In this document: one piece after another, positions 54,011-62,732 of the stretch
Position numbering within the stretch: the stretch's first letter is position 1
Layout: every line of letters begins with the position of its first letter
DNA from: Flavobacteriales bacterium
Lineage (GTDB): Bacteria > Bacteroidota > Bacteroidia > Flavobacteriales_D > Crocinitomicaceae
Reading direction: 5' to 3'
NCBI GenBank assembly: GCA_947449575.1
Contig: CANFRV010000003.1
Location: 62,001 to 126,000, forward strand
Length of the DNA stretch: 64,000 nucleotides
The notes under the pieces: model-generated
Seen by the model: the letters and a program-made list of their open reading frames with translations, nothing else
Told to the model about the DNA's origin: nothing
Databases searched by the model: none
Made by a program: the position numbers and the translations under genes

Positions 54011-55471
54011 TTATAGTTTTTCTAATTGATCTCTCATTAATTGATTGGACGCTTTAGGGTCTGCTTTTCCTTTTGATAATTTCATCAATTGCCCCATTAA
54101 AAAGCCAGTTAATTGCTTTTCACCGTTTTTATACCGTTCCACCTCATTTGGATTTTGTTTAATCACTTCAAGAATGTAATTCATAATGGAATCTTCATTT
54201 GAATCTTGAATTAAATTTAATTCCTCCGCAATTGATAACGGATTTTTTAGCGGGTTCATTAATAATTCAGGAAATATTTTCTGTGAAGCAACTGTTGAAG
54301 AAATTTTCCCACCGTCAATTAAAGCAATTAAAGCAGCAATTTGCGACGTAGAAATTGGGAATTCACCTATTTCTAGCCCATTTTGATTTAGGTACGATTT
54401 TATATCACCCATCACCCAATTGGCTGCTGCTTTGTAGTTACTTGTTTGAAGTATTAAATCTTCAAAATATAACGCAATTGCCTTTGTGTCAGTTAAGATA
54501 AAAGCATCATAATCTGACAAGCCCAGCTCTTTTGTGTATTTAATAAATAAATCTCTTGGAAGAGCAGGCATTTCAGCATGAATAGCATCGATTTGATTTT
54601 GATCTACGAATAAAGGTTGTAAATCAGGCTCAGGGAAATATCTATAATCATTGGCTTCTTCTTTGGTTCGCATGGAAATAGTTGTCCCTTTTAAAGCATC
54701 GTAAGAACGGGTTTCAGACGTAAGAATAACTCCTTTTTCGACCTCTTCAATTTGACGTGTTATTTCATATTCAATTGCTCTTTGAACGTTTCGAATTGAA
54801 TTCATGTTTTTGACCTCAATTTTGGTCCCGAATTCACTTGCGCCAATTAAATTCACTGATACATTGGCATCACAACGCAAAGAACCTTCCTCCATATTTC
54901 CATCGCAAATATCCAAGTAACGCACTAGCTTTCGAATTTCTGTCAAATAGCTATATGCTTCTTGCGAACTTCTCATGTCTGGTTCTGAAACGATTTCCAC
55001 TAAAGGTACGCCAGCTCTATTTAGATCAACAAGTGTGTCATAAATATCTACATCATGGATACTTTTTCCAGCATCTTCCTCCATATGAATTCGAGTAAGA
55101 CCAATGGATTTTTCGTTTCCATCTTCCGTTTTAATAATTATAGCACCTCCCGTACAAATGGGTGTTTTATCTTGTGTGATTTGATATCCTTTTGGAAGAT
55201 CGGGATAGAAATATTGTTTTCGAGCAAAATATTGTTCGCGCGCAATGTCACAACCGCATGCAATACCTAATTTGATGGCATATTCAACTGTTTTTTTGTT
55301 CATCATTGGTAAAGTACCTGGATGCCCAAGTGAAATTACACTAATATTAGTATTTGGTATTGCTCCAAATTCATTGACATCATTGGAGTATGCTTTGGTT
55401 TGAGTGAGCATTTGTGCATGCACTTCTAAACCAATAACAACTTCGTATTTTGCTCTTACTTCTGGGTTCAT
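54011..55471 (-). CDS. gatB: Aspartyl/glutamyl-tRNA amidotransferase subunit B
   Basis: 486 aa. GatB signature blocks: YEVVIGLEVHAQMLTQTKAY, SLGHPGTLPMMNK, HMEEDAGKS, LNRAGVPLVEIVSEPD, GSLRCDANVSVN, and the C-terminal YqeY-like tail (SKGKADPKASNQLMRDQL). With GatA and GatC it amidates misacylated Glu-tRNA(Gln) or Asp-tRNA(Asn). gatA and gatC are elsewhere. The gene follows purine nucleoside phosphorylase with a 2-nt gap. Confidence 0.97.
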   Translation of the reverse strand: MNPEVRAKYEVVIGLEVHAQMLTQTKAYSNDVNEFGAIPNTNISVISLGHPGTLPMMNKKTVEYAIKLGIACGCDIAREQYFARKQYFYPDLPKGYQITQDKTPICTGGAIIIKTEDGNEKSIGLTRIHMEEDAGKSIHDVDIYDTLVDLNRAGVPLVEIVSEPDMRSSQEAYSYLTEIRKLVRYLDICDGNMEEGSLRCDANVSVNLIGASEFGTKIEVKNMNSIRNVQRAIEYEITRQIEEVEKGVILTSETRSYDALKGTTISMRTKEEANDYRYFPEPDLQPLFVDQNQIDAIHAEMPALPRDLFIKYTKELGLSDYDAFILTDTKAIALYFEDLILQTSNYKAAANWVMGDIKSYLNQNGLEIGEFPISTSQIAALIALIDGGKISSTVASQKIFPELLMNPLKNPLSIAEELNLIQDSNEDSIMNYILEVIKQNPNEVERYKNGEKQLTGFLMGQLMKLSKGKADPKASNQLMRDQLEKL

Positions 55472-55473
55472 TT

Positions 55474-56286
55474 CTATAAACGTGAAATCAGTTGACTCAT
55501 TATTAATGTCATTTTTGGCTCTTGGCGAGATGCTACATCAATCACATCTTGTAAACTTACTTTATGTATTTTTCCAGGTACGCCCAAATCTGTTATGATT
55601 GAGATAGCAAAACAAGGAATGGACATGTGACGGGCAACGATGATTTCCGGAACAGTAGACATTCCTACCGCATCCGCTCCAATTGCTCTCACGTATCCGT
55701 ATTCAGCAGGAGTTTCTAATGTTGGTCCTGTTAAACCAGCGTATGTTCCAACGGATACTTTAATATTATTTTCTTTTGCAATTGTTTGTGCCAATTCAAT
55801 CATTTCTGTATCATACGCATCACTCATGTCAGGGAAACGAGGACCTAATTCATCAAAGTTTTTACCGATTAATGGATGAGCTGGAAATAGATTGATGTGA
55901 TCATCTTGAATCATTATTTCTCCCACTTCAAAATCAGGATTAACACCACCAGAAGCATTTGAAACAAACAAACGTTCAATTCCTAATAATTTCATTACTC
56001 GCACTGGATACGTAACTTGTTGCATATTGTATCCTTCATAAAAATGAAAACGACCTTGCATAGCAACCACTTTTTTACCGCCTAATTCTCCAAAAATTAA
56101 TTTTCCAGAGTGACTTTCAACGGTAGAAACAGGAAAATGAGGGATATCCTTGTAATCGATTTCATCAATAACTTTAATTTCTTTTACTAAACCTCCTAAT
56201 CCGGTACCTAATATTATTCCTATCGTAGGTTGCACAGAAGTTTTTGATTGTATAAAACTTGCAGATTCTTTAAATTGAGTTAACAT
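55474..56286 (-). CDS. Purine-nucleoside phosphorylase
   Basis: 270 aa, trimeric class PNP. GIILGTGLGGLVKEI at about 24, PHFPVSTVESHSGKLIFGEL, VSNASGGVNPDFEVGEIMI, and AVGMSTVPEIIVARH (phosphate/purine site) match the inosine-guanosine family. It cleaves purine nucleosides with phosphate for salvage. It overlaps the end of lpxK by 17 nt and is followed at 2 nt by gatB, so the three genes look like one operon. Confidence 0.94.
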   Translation of the reverse strand: MLTQFKESASFIQSKTSVQPTIGIILGTGLGGLVKEIKVIDEIDYKDIPHFPVSTVESHSGKLIFGELGGKKVVAMQGRFHFYEGYNMQQVTYPVRVMKLLGIERLFVSNASGGVNPDFEVGEIMIQDDHINLFPAHPLIGKNFDELGPRFPDMSDAYDTEMIELAQTIAKENNIKVSVGTYAGLTGPTLETPAEYGYVRAIGADAVGMSTVPEIIVARHMSIPCFAISIITDLGVPGKIHKVSLQDVIDVASRQEPKMTLIMSQLISRL

Positions 56287-57301
56287 ATTGCATTATTAAT
56301 TTGTTAAAAATATATTTATTATCTATTTCGACTTCTATTGTTTGATAGAGCCATGGGTATTCTTTAATGTTTGTATTGTCTGACATTTCAGATAATCGCA
56401 TATAATCTTTTTCCGTCGTGACAATTGCACTTGAATCCGCTGCAAAAGTATCAAATTTTTGGTGAATTCTTTCTATATCTTGAATGCTAAAAATATGATG
56501 ATCAGGAAATGAAATCGTTTCTACAGTATATCGCTTCTGTAATTCGAGTAACAATGGTGTATAATTGGCAATACCAGTGACTAATAGAATATTATTTAAG
56601 TCTGGATTTATTGGTTTTCCAAAGGGAATTAAATCACCGTAAATAATGGAAGAAAAGAATATTTTTTCTTTATTAAATCGTAGACTTTTTATTACACGTA
56701 ATTTATCAGTTTCAGAGATGTTTTGTGGGCATTTTGTGACGATCACATAATCCGCCCTTTTTTTACTTGATTTCCATTCTCTTAAATTTCCTGCAGGAAG
56801 AACAAAGTCGTTTGAAAATAGGGCCGAATAATCCGTTAAAAGAATGTTCAATCCAGCTTTTACAGCTCTGTGTTGAAATGCATCATCTAAAATTATGAGG
56901 TTATTTTCAGGAAATAACGCTTGAATTTTTTGAACGCCTTCAACTCTTTTTTCACATACAACCACATTAATTTGAGGAAAAAAACGGGAAATATATAACT
57001 TCGGTTCATCTCCTATTTCCGTATCAGATGAAGTTTTAGATCCAAGCAAAAAACCCTTCGTTTTTCTACCATAGCCTCTGCTAAGTATTGTTATCTTTTG
57101 AGTATCTTTCAATAAACTTGCTAAATAGGCTACATGAGGTGTTTTTCCCGTACCTCCAACAGAGAGATTTCCGATGCAAATCGATTTTTTTGGTATTAAG
57201 TAGGATTGACGTATTCCTAGATCAAAAAGTAAATTTCTACAGTAGGTAATTATCCCATAAATCCAAGCAAAAGGCAATAAGAGTAATCTCACATGTTGCA
57301 T
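56270..57301 (-). CDS. lpxK: Tetraacyldisaccharide 4'-kinase LpxK
   Basis: 343 aa. N-terminal membrane helix (LLLPFAWIYGIITYCRNLLF) followed by the P-loop IGNLSVGGTGKTPHVAYLA at about 44-62, SRGYGRKTKG, and DDAFQHRAVKAGLNILL. It adds the 4'-phosphate of lipid A at the inner membrane. A TATCTTTG -7 box lies 4 nt upstream of the ATG, suggesting a leaderless message. The 17-nt overlap with the next gene links lipid A synthesis to purine salvage in one transcript, probably by chance of gene order. Confidence 0.95.
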   Translation of the reverse strand: MQHVRLLLLPFAWIYGIITYCRNLLFDLGIRQSYLIPKKSICIGNLSVGGTGKTPHVAYLASLLKDTQKITILSRGYGRKTKGFLLGSKTSSDTEIGDEPKLYISRFFPQINVVVCEKRVEGVQKIQALFPENNLIILDDAFQHRAVKAGLNILLTDYSALFSNDFVLPAGNLREWKSSKKRADYVIVTKCPQNISETDKLRVIKSLRFNKEKIFFSSIIYGDLIPFGKPINPDLNNILLVTGIANYTPLLLELQKRYTVETISFPDHHIFSIQDIERIHQKFDTFAADSSAIVTTEKDYMRLSEMSDNTNIKEYPWLYQTIEVEIDNKYIFNKLIMQYVNSI

Positions 57302-57305
57302 GAAT

Positions 57306-57313
57306 CAAAGATA
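57306..57313 (-). promoter_or_regulatory. Putative -7 box 4 nt before lpxK ATG
   Basis: CAAAGATA reads TATCTTTG on the minus strand and ends 4 nt before the ATG at 57301. The predicted transcript start falls at the start codon. Confidence 0.45.
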
Positions 57314-57436
57314 AGTAAAAAGATTGTAAGACATGTAAATCAGTAGTTTTTTGAGGTAATTTTAATTTTCTAGACGAGTGATTCTATCAAGAAATGAACT
57401 TTCTGATAAACATCAAGCTTCCTTTTGTGTTTTATC

Positions 57437-57468
57437 ATTGGGCTGTCGCATGACCTCGCGTACATTTG
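57437..57468 (+). promoter_or_regulatory. Putative promoter of the kaiC-kaiB cassette
   Basis: ATTG at 57437-57440 and TACATTTG at 57461-57468, spacer 20 nt, match the Bacteroidota -33/-7 pattern. The -7 box ends 64 nt before the kaiC ATG. The spacer is notably GC-rich for this genome (GGCTGTCGCATGACCTCGCG). Confidence 0.6.
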
Positions 57469-57532
57469 GGTAAATCAGCATTTGCTCATTAATTTCTTAT
57501 GAATAGGAAAAAAAAACTAAAAAATAAAGGTG

Positions 57533-59107
57533 ATGGACGAAATACTTGAAAATAAGGAATTGGACGATTGTAAAACTATCAAAACAGTTTTACCTAAAAC
57601 ATTAACAGGAATAAATGGTTTAGATGATATTACACTTGGAGGAATTCCGAAAAACCGCACTACTTTGCTTGTTGGGGCAATTGGGGCGGGAAAAACAGTG
57701 TTATCAATGGCATTTATTGTTAATGGAATTCTTAAATATAATGAGCCAGGTGTTTTTATGACATTTGAGGAAAAAGCAGATGAACTACAAATAAATTTGT
57801 TAACTCTTGGATATGATTTAGCAACTCTTATTTCAGACAAGAAATTATATTTAGAAAATTTATACATAGGGAATGAAGGGATACAAGTAACTGGTAAATA
57901 TAACATTGAAGGTCTATTTGTAAGGATTGAGCAAGCAATTGAAAAGGTAAAAGCAAAACGAATTGTGCTTGACTCTTTGGATACGCTCTTTTCAGGATTG
58001 GATAGTAATATTTTAAGGGGAGAAATAAAAAGACTATTTACATGGTTGAAAGAAAAAGAAATAACTGCAATAATCACTGGAGAAATTGGTGAAACACATC
58101 TGACACGTATGGGAATCGAAGAGGCAATCGCAGATTGTGTAATCGAGCTAAATAATCGTGTTTGTAACCAAATTTCAACAAGAAGGATGCGGGTTGTAAA
58201 ATACAGAGGGTCAGATCATAGTACAAATGAGTATCCTTTTGTAATTAACAGCAAGGGAATCATTATTTATCCAATAATAGATGAAGAGCCTCAGCAAGAA
58301 GCGAGCAGAGAAAGAATTTCAACGGGTATTTTTCAGTTAGATCAAATGTTGGAAAATAAGGGGTACTATGTTGGAAGTAGTATTCTCATTGCTGGAGCAG
58401 CAGGGACTGGTAAAACAAGTCTTGCGGCATCTTTTGCTGCTAGTGTTTGTAAAAATAATAAACGCTGTTTATATTGTTCTTTTGAAGAGTCGCCAAATCA
58501 GTTAATAAGAGATATGGGCACCATTGGTTTTCCATTGGAATCATACGTTAATTCAGAAAATTTAAAGTTTTATTTTGCTAGACCCACTCTACAAAATTTC
58601 GAATTGCATATCATGTCAATAAAATCAAAAATAAAAGAATTTAAACCGGATGTTATTATCATGGATCCAATTACAAATATTATGGTGGAAAGCATTAATA
58701 GTGATACTACAGCCACGCTCAATCATTTTATTGATTTTGTGAAGATGGAGAAAAACATAACAATACTTTTTACGTCAGCGATGACCACAGAGGTATTATT
58801 GATAAATCCGAGTTATGAAGCTATTTTTTCCATGGTAGATACATGTATAATGCTACAGGAGAGAAGAATAGAAATGATTCACGTGCGGAGTTTGTTTATT
58901 ATGAAATCCCGAGGAATCAATAATTCGAAGGAGGAAAAGGAATTTTTGATTTCGGCGAAGGAAAATATTGTTCTTCCCAATTCCAGGATGGTGATAGCTG
59001 AAAATGGAATCGCTCAAAAGTCCCAAATGAATTCAACTGAAAATAGCGTCATCTTACAACCGAATTTGATTTCAATTATAGGCAATGGACATAGCGAAAG
59101 GAAATAA
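57533..59107 (+). CDS. kaiC: KaiC-like double RecA-domain ATPase
   Basis: 524 aa, close to cyanobacterial KaiC (519 aa). Two RecA-like domains in tandem: CI with Walker A GAIGAGKT (48-55), catalytic Glu pair FMTFEE (79-80) and LDSLDTLF; CII with Walker A GAAGTGKT (288-295), Glu pair CSFEES (318-319) and IMDPITNI. At the place of the cyanobacterial phosphosites Ser431/Thr432 I align Phe432-Ser433 (IFSMVDT), so only one hydroxyl residue is present. The ATG at 57533 is used; a GTG precedes it directly. kaiB follows 29 nt downstream. No kaiA, sasA-like kinase or response regulator is adjacent. Confidence 0.93.
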   Translation: MDEILENKELDDCKTIKTVLPKTLTGINGLDDITLGGIPKNRTTLLVGAIGAGKTVLSMAFIVNGILKYNEPGVFMTFEEKADELQINLLTLGYDLATLISDKKLYLENLYIGNEGIQVTGKYNIEGLFVRIEQAIEKVKAKRIVLDSLDTLFSGLDSNILRGEIKRLFTWLKEKEITAIITGEIGETHLTRMGIEEAIADCVIELNNRVCNQISTRRMRVVKYRGSDHSTNEYPFVINSKGIIIYPIIDEEPQQEASRERISTGIFQLDQMLENKGYYVGSSILIAGAAGTGKTSLAASFAASVCKNNKRCLYCSFEESPNQLIRDMGTIGFPLESYVNSENLKFYFARPTLQNFELHIMSIKSKIKEFKPDVIIMDPITNIMVESINSDTTATLNHFIDFVKMEKNITILFTSAMTTEVLLINPSYEAIFSMVDTCIMLQERRIEMIHVRSLFIMKSRGINNSKEEKEFLISAKENIVLPNSRMVIAENGIAQKSQMNSTENSVILQPNLISIIGNGHSERK

Positions 59108-59136
59108 TAATTTAAAATTAATAAAAACGCATACCT

Positions 59137-59451
59137 ATGGAAATCCAAGGAAAAGAAGCTACAAATTCTGATATAGACATTACTGAAAAATATGTTTTTA
59201 GATTATTTATTTCAAAAAAATCACCTGATTCTCTGTATGTGGTGAAAAATATTCAAAAATTTTGCAATCAATATTTACATGAGAACTATGAATTAGAAGT
59301 GGTTGATATATACGAAAAGCCTGATTTAGTAATTGAAGAGCAAATAATTCTAACTCCTTTATTAATAAAAAAATATCCATTACCAGAAGAGCGAATAAGT
59401 GGGGATTTAAAAAATTCGCAAGCAATTCTTTCCCAATTTCATATCGATTAA
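59137..59451 (+). CDS. kaiB: KaiB-like thioredoxin-fold clock protein
   Basis: 104 aa. KYVFRLFISKKSPDSLYVVK, NYELEVVDIYEKPDLVIEEQ and TPLLIKKYPLPEERISGDL are the KaiB signature; the last holds the cis-Pro and GDL ends typical of the fold-switching C-terminal half. KaiB binds the CI ring of KaiC in its switched state. It is 29 nt after kaiC and 13 nt before the next gene. The N-terminal ~17 residues are polar and extra. Confidence 0.92.
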   Translation: MEIQGKEATNSDIDITEKYVFRLFISKKSPDSLYVVKNIQKFCNQYLHENYELEVVDIYEKPDLVIEEQIILTPLLIKKYPLPEERISGDLKNSQAILSQFHID

Positions 59452-59464
59452 TTAAAATAAAGCC

Positions 59465-59911
59465 ATGGAAAAAAATTATAATAAAGAGTTAGATTTTGTC
59501 TTGGAAGAACTTATTTCCGAATATGAAAAGCAATTTAAGGGAATAAAATTCTATGCCGATGAAGCTCCTAAAATCGTTAATGAAGAGGTTAGAAAAAAAA
59601 CCGAAAGTACATTTAATTTAAAAGATTGGGAGGTAAATTTGTTGTACCATCAGTTATTGGTCGATCAGAATATTGTTAGTATCGAACCACTCGTTATTTC
59701 GCTGGGAGGACTTTTATTCAAACATAATGGTGGATATACGCAAAGAGATTTAGATGTGAATTCAGAAAAGTTACGTATCAAAAATCTCGAGGAAGAAATG
59801 CGCCGAAATTCCTTGTGGTTAATGCTATTTACGGCCTTGTTAGCTATAGGTACAGCAGTTGGAGCTTGGGATTTTGCTATTGAAATTTGGCAGTTTTACC
59901 ATGTTCCTTAA
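59465..59911 (+). CDS. Small membrane-anchored protein of the kaiBC cassette
   Basis: 148 aa. The N-terminal ~100 residues are soluble; the part around residues 60-98 (LKDWEVNLLYHQLLVDQNIV, then PLVISLGGLLFKHNGGYTQR) has the helix-turn-strand look of a small winged-helix, ending in the GGY often seen in Bacteroidota hypotheticals. A charged helix (KLRIKNLEEEMRRNS) leads to one transmembrane segment at about 118-140 (WLMLFTALLAIGTAVGAWDF). It is 13 nt after kaiB, so it is probably translated with it. I do not recognise the family. A role as membrane partner or output of KaiBC is inference from position. Confidence 0.75.
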   Translation: MEKNYNKELDFVLEELISEYEKQFKGIKFYADEAPKIVNEEVRKKTESTFNLKDWEVNLLYHQLLVDQNIVSIEPLVISLGGLLFKHNGGYTQRDLDVNSEKLRIKNLEEEMRRNSLWLMLFTALLAIGTAVGAWDFAIEIWQFYHVP

Positions 59912-59957
59912 GAGTTTTGAATTGAAAAGAGGTTGTTTAACTAAATGTATTAAACTT

Positions 59958-61286
59958 TTATACGACCTTCTTTTTCCAATCAAATAAGCGCAAGTATCCA
60001 ATAGAAAGAATACCCATACATCCAAAGTATATATATTCAACGGACCAAATCCAATAAATATCTAGTTTTAATATTTTGATAAAAATATAGGAGACCACTA
60101 AATATACAAGTACGCAAATTACTTCAATTATAAAAGTGACCATTGTATTTCCGCTCCCATTGATTGTTTGGAAGTATACACTGATAAAACCAAATAGGAG
60201 GGTAGAGACAGAAATTAATCGAAGGATTTCAGCACTTTTTTGAACGTATTCTTTGGATGGATTGATGACGGAAATTAAATATGTTGGATAAAATGTAGCA
60301 CCTAAAACGATAACAGACAGAAAAATCATGGTGAGTAGCTGAACTCTTCGTTGAATTATTTTTAATGATTTGAAATCTTTTTTTCCTATGTATTGAGAAA
60401 TATAGGTTTTCGTGGTGGCAGAAAACCCCCAGATGGGGATGAAGGCTAAAAAATAAATTGCTCTAATGTTTTGAGAAACAGTTAGTTCAAATTTTCCGAT
60501 TTGTTCAATCCACGTGAAGAAAATGGTCCATGTGGAAAGAGCAATCAATCCTTGAAACATAATTGGACTGCCCACGCGAATCAATTCTTTAAAGGAATCC
60601 AAATTGAAAGAAAAATGAGCAAATAGTGCATATTCTTTTCTTATTTTGCTGAAAATCAAAAAACTCACTAAAAACAGCATACCCAAACCGTCTGCTAAGG
60701 TCGATGCTAAAGCGGCTCCTTCTAATCCCATTTCAGGAAAAGAAAATTTCCCAAAAATCAATAAATAATCCAAGATTACGTTGGATGAGGCGGTGATTAT
60801 CGCACTTACTAAAACAATCCACGTTTTCCCTGTAGCAAAGAAGAATGCTTGAATGGAAAGTGAAATCATCGCAAAAAAGAGAGCATAACTTCTAATTGAT
60901 ATAAACTGATTTTGTGCAAAGGCTAAATCTGGGTGTTTCGAATAGCCCGTCAAAAGTGAAGGAAAAATAAGCTGGAGAAAGAGAAAGAGTACAATTGCAA
61001 GTGCGCAATGTGTTAAAATGGAAGTCCCGAAAATTCGTCCAATTGCGCCTAAATTTTTCTGACCTATTCTTCGTGCGATTAATATTTGAGCTCCATCACT
61101 CATTCCAGCAATGGCTAAAAACATGGTGACATAAATTAAACCTCCATTTCCTGCTGCATCAAATGAAAGGGTACTGTATCTGCTTAAAAATGCAGTATCT
61201 GTTAATAAAACAATCGATTGAATAAAGCTCGAAACCATTAGAGGTAGAGCAACACTTAAAATTGTTTTATAGCGCAGATCAAGCAT
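59958..61286 (-). CDS. MATE family efflux transporter
   Basis: 442 aa with about twelve membrane helices in two homologous halves. LPLMVSSFIQSIVLLTDTAF near the N-terminus, GLIYVTMFLAIAGMSDGAQI, and GSPIMFQGLIALSTWTIFFT at the start of the second half match MATE transporters. It exports cationic drugs or metabolites by H+ or Na+ antiport; specificity cannot be told. It overlaps the upstream RlmI-like gene by 1 nt and is convergent with the kai cassette. Confidence 0.9.
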   Translation of the reverse strand: MLDLRYKTILSVALPLMVSSFIQSIVLLTDTAFLSRYSTLSFDAAGNGGLIYVTMFLAIAGMSDGAQILIARRIGQKNLGAIGRIFGTSILTHCALAIVLFLFLQLIFPSLLTGYSKHPDLAFAQNQFISIRSYALFFAMISLSIQAFFFATGKTWIVLVSAIITASSNVILDYLLIFGKFSFPEMGLEGAALASTLADGLGMLFLVSFLIFSKIRKEYALFAHFSFNLDSFKELIRVGSPIMFQGLIALSTWTIFFTWIEQIGKFELTVSQNIRAIYFLAFIPIWGFSATTKTYISQYIGKKDFKSLKIIQRRVQLLTMIFLSVIVLGATFYPTYLISVINPSKEYVQKSAEILRLISVSTLLFGFISVYFQTINGSGNTMVTFIIEVICVLVYLVVSYIFIKILKLDIYWIWSVEYIYFGCMGILSIGYLRLFDWKKKVV

Positions 61287-62455
61287 TAGTCGACTTGTAA
61301 AACTAATCCTTTTAAGTATTCACCTTCTGGATGAAATGCATTGATTGGATGATCCGCTGGTTGGTGCAATTGTTCTAATATTCGAACACTTCTTCCTGCT
61401 TCAATCGCTGCTGCAATAATCGTATTAGTGAACAAAAATTTATCAACTACTTGAGAACATGAAAAGGTGAAAATGATACCACCTGGTTTTATTTGACGAA
61501 TCGCATGTGCATTCAATCGTTTGTAACCTTGTATCGCTTTGTGACGTTTTTCTCTGTGTTTAGCAAAAGCTGGTGGATCCAGGACAATAATGTCATATTC
61601 TTCCTCCAAATCCTTCATATATTCCATGGCATCAGCTACAATCGATTTATGTTTTTCTCCAAAATTATTAATCTCAATATTTGCTTCTGTTAAAACGATT
61701 GCTTTTTTTGAACTATCTAACGAATGAACCAAGGTTGCACCTTCTTGAAGTGCCAATAAACTAAAGCCACCAGAATAGCAGAATGTATTTAAAACTTTCT
61801 TTCCTTTAGAATATTTACCTAATAAGAAACGGTTTTCTCGTTGATCAATAAAAAATCCAGTTTTTTGGCCGTTAATCCAATCTATTTGAAGTTTTACGCC
61901 ATGTTCCAATGCTAAGTGCGGTGTTTCACAAGTGCCAAACAAATAGGTATCTTTTCCTTCTGCCCTTTGCGGCAATGTATCGGAAGATTTAGAATAAATA
62001 GCAAATACCATTTTCCCTAAAGCGTGTTTTAATCCTTCACAAATTAATTCAACTGAATTGTACATTCCGATACTATGACATTGAATTACTGCCACACCGT
62101 TATAAAAATCGACAATTAAACCAGGTAAAGAATCTCCTTCTCCATGAATCAATCGACAAATGTTTGTTTTTTTATCTATTAAATGTAGGTTTTTTCTCAA
62201 ATTGACAGCATTTCCAATACGTTTATTGAAAAAATCTTGGTTCAATTCTTCCTCTTCAAAGGTTAGAATACGAACAGAAATCGTAGCGTGTTGATAATGG
62301 CCTCTTGCCAAAAAATGATTTTTATGATCACACACTGTTACCACATCACCATCCTTAAAATCATTCGTATCACTTGTAATTGCGCCAGAAAAAACCCAAG
62401 GATGCTTTCTTTCGATCGAATTAATTTTATTTTTATTGATGTTAATATACTTCAT
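61286..62455 (-). CDS. RlmI-like class I rRNA methyltransferase
   Basis: 389 aa. N-terminal PUA domain (KYININKNKINSIERKHPWV, then GDVVTVCDHKNHFLARGHY), a central EEHEE-like part with LIHGEGDSLPGLIVDFYNGV, and a Rossmann domain with VLNTFCYSGGFSLLA (SAM site) and the catalytic-type LDPPAFAK. This is the RlmI/YccW architecture; RlmI makes m5C1962 in 23S rRNA. The SAM-binding motif is intact. It is translationally adjacent to the MATE gene (1-nt overlap). Confidence 0.93.
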   Translation of the reverse strand: MKYININKNKINSIERKHPWVFSGAITSDTNDFKDGDVVTVCDHKNHFLARGHYQHATISVRILTFEEEELNQDFFNKRIGNAVNLRKNLHLIDKKTNICRLIHGEGDSLPGLIVDFYNGVAVIQCHSIGMYNSVELICEGLKHALGKMVFAIYSKSSDTLPQRAEGKDTYLFGTCETPHLALEHGVKLQIDWINGQKTGFFIDQRENRFLLGKYSKGKKVLNTFCYSGGFSLLALQEGATLVHSLDSSKKAIVLTEANIEINNFGEKHKSIVADAMEYMKDLEEEYDIIVLDPPAFAKHREKRHKAIQGYKRLNAHAIRQIKPGGIIFTFSCSQVVDKFLFTNTIIAAAIEAGRSVRILEQLHQPADHPINAFHPEGEYLKGLVLQVD

Positions 62456-62732
62456 AAGTTACTTTTAATAAATGAAAATAATTTCAATTTTCAAGCACAA
62501 ACGTACGAAAATTAGTTCAGACTTCTCTCCGAAATAGATCATTCGATACTTTCTAAAAGAGAGAAAAATAGCTTAAAAATAACCGGTTGAATAGGTTTTT
62601 AATTAGACTCAGATCCCTTTTTCATCAAATTGCACGAGCAGTGACAGCGTCTAAAGATAGGATGCACCCAAAAATTAAAAAATCAAGCATAGTTAATCAG
62701 ATTGTTGTTATTTTTACACACAAAAAAATACC

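Noticed and set aside
57517-58077. 186-aa frame antisense to kaiC
   Set aside because: Ser/Phe-rich reverse shadow of a clearly coding kaiC region.
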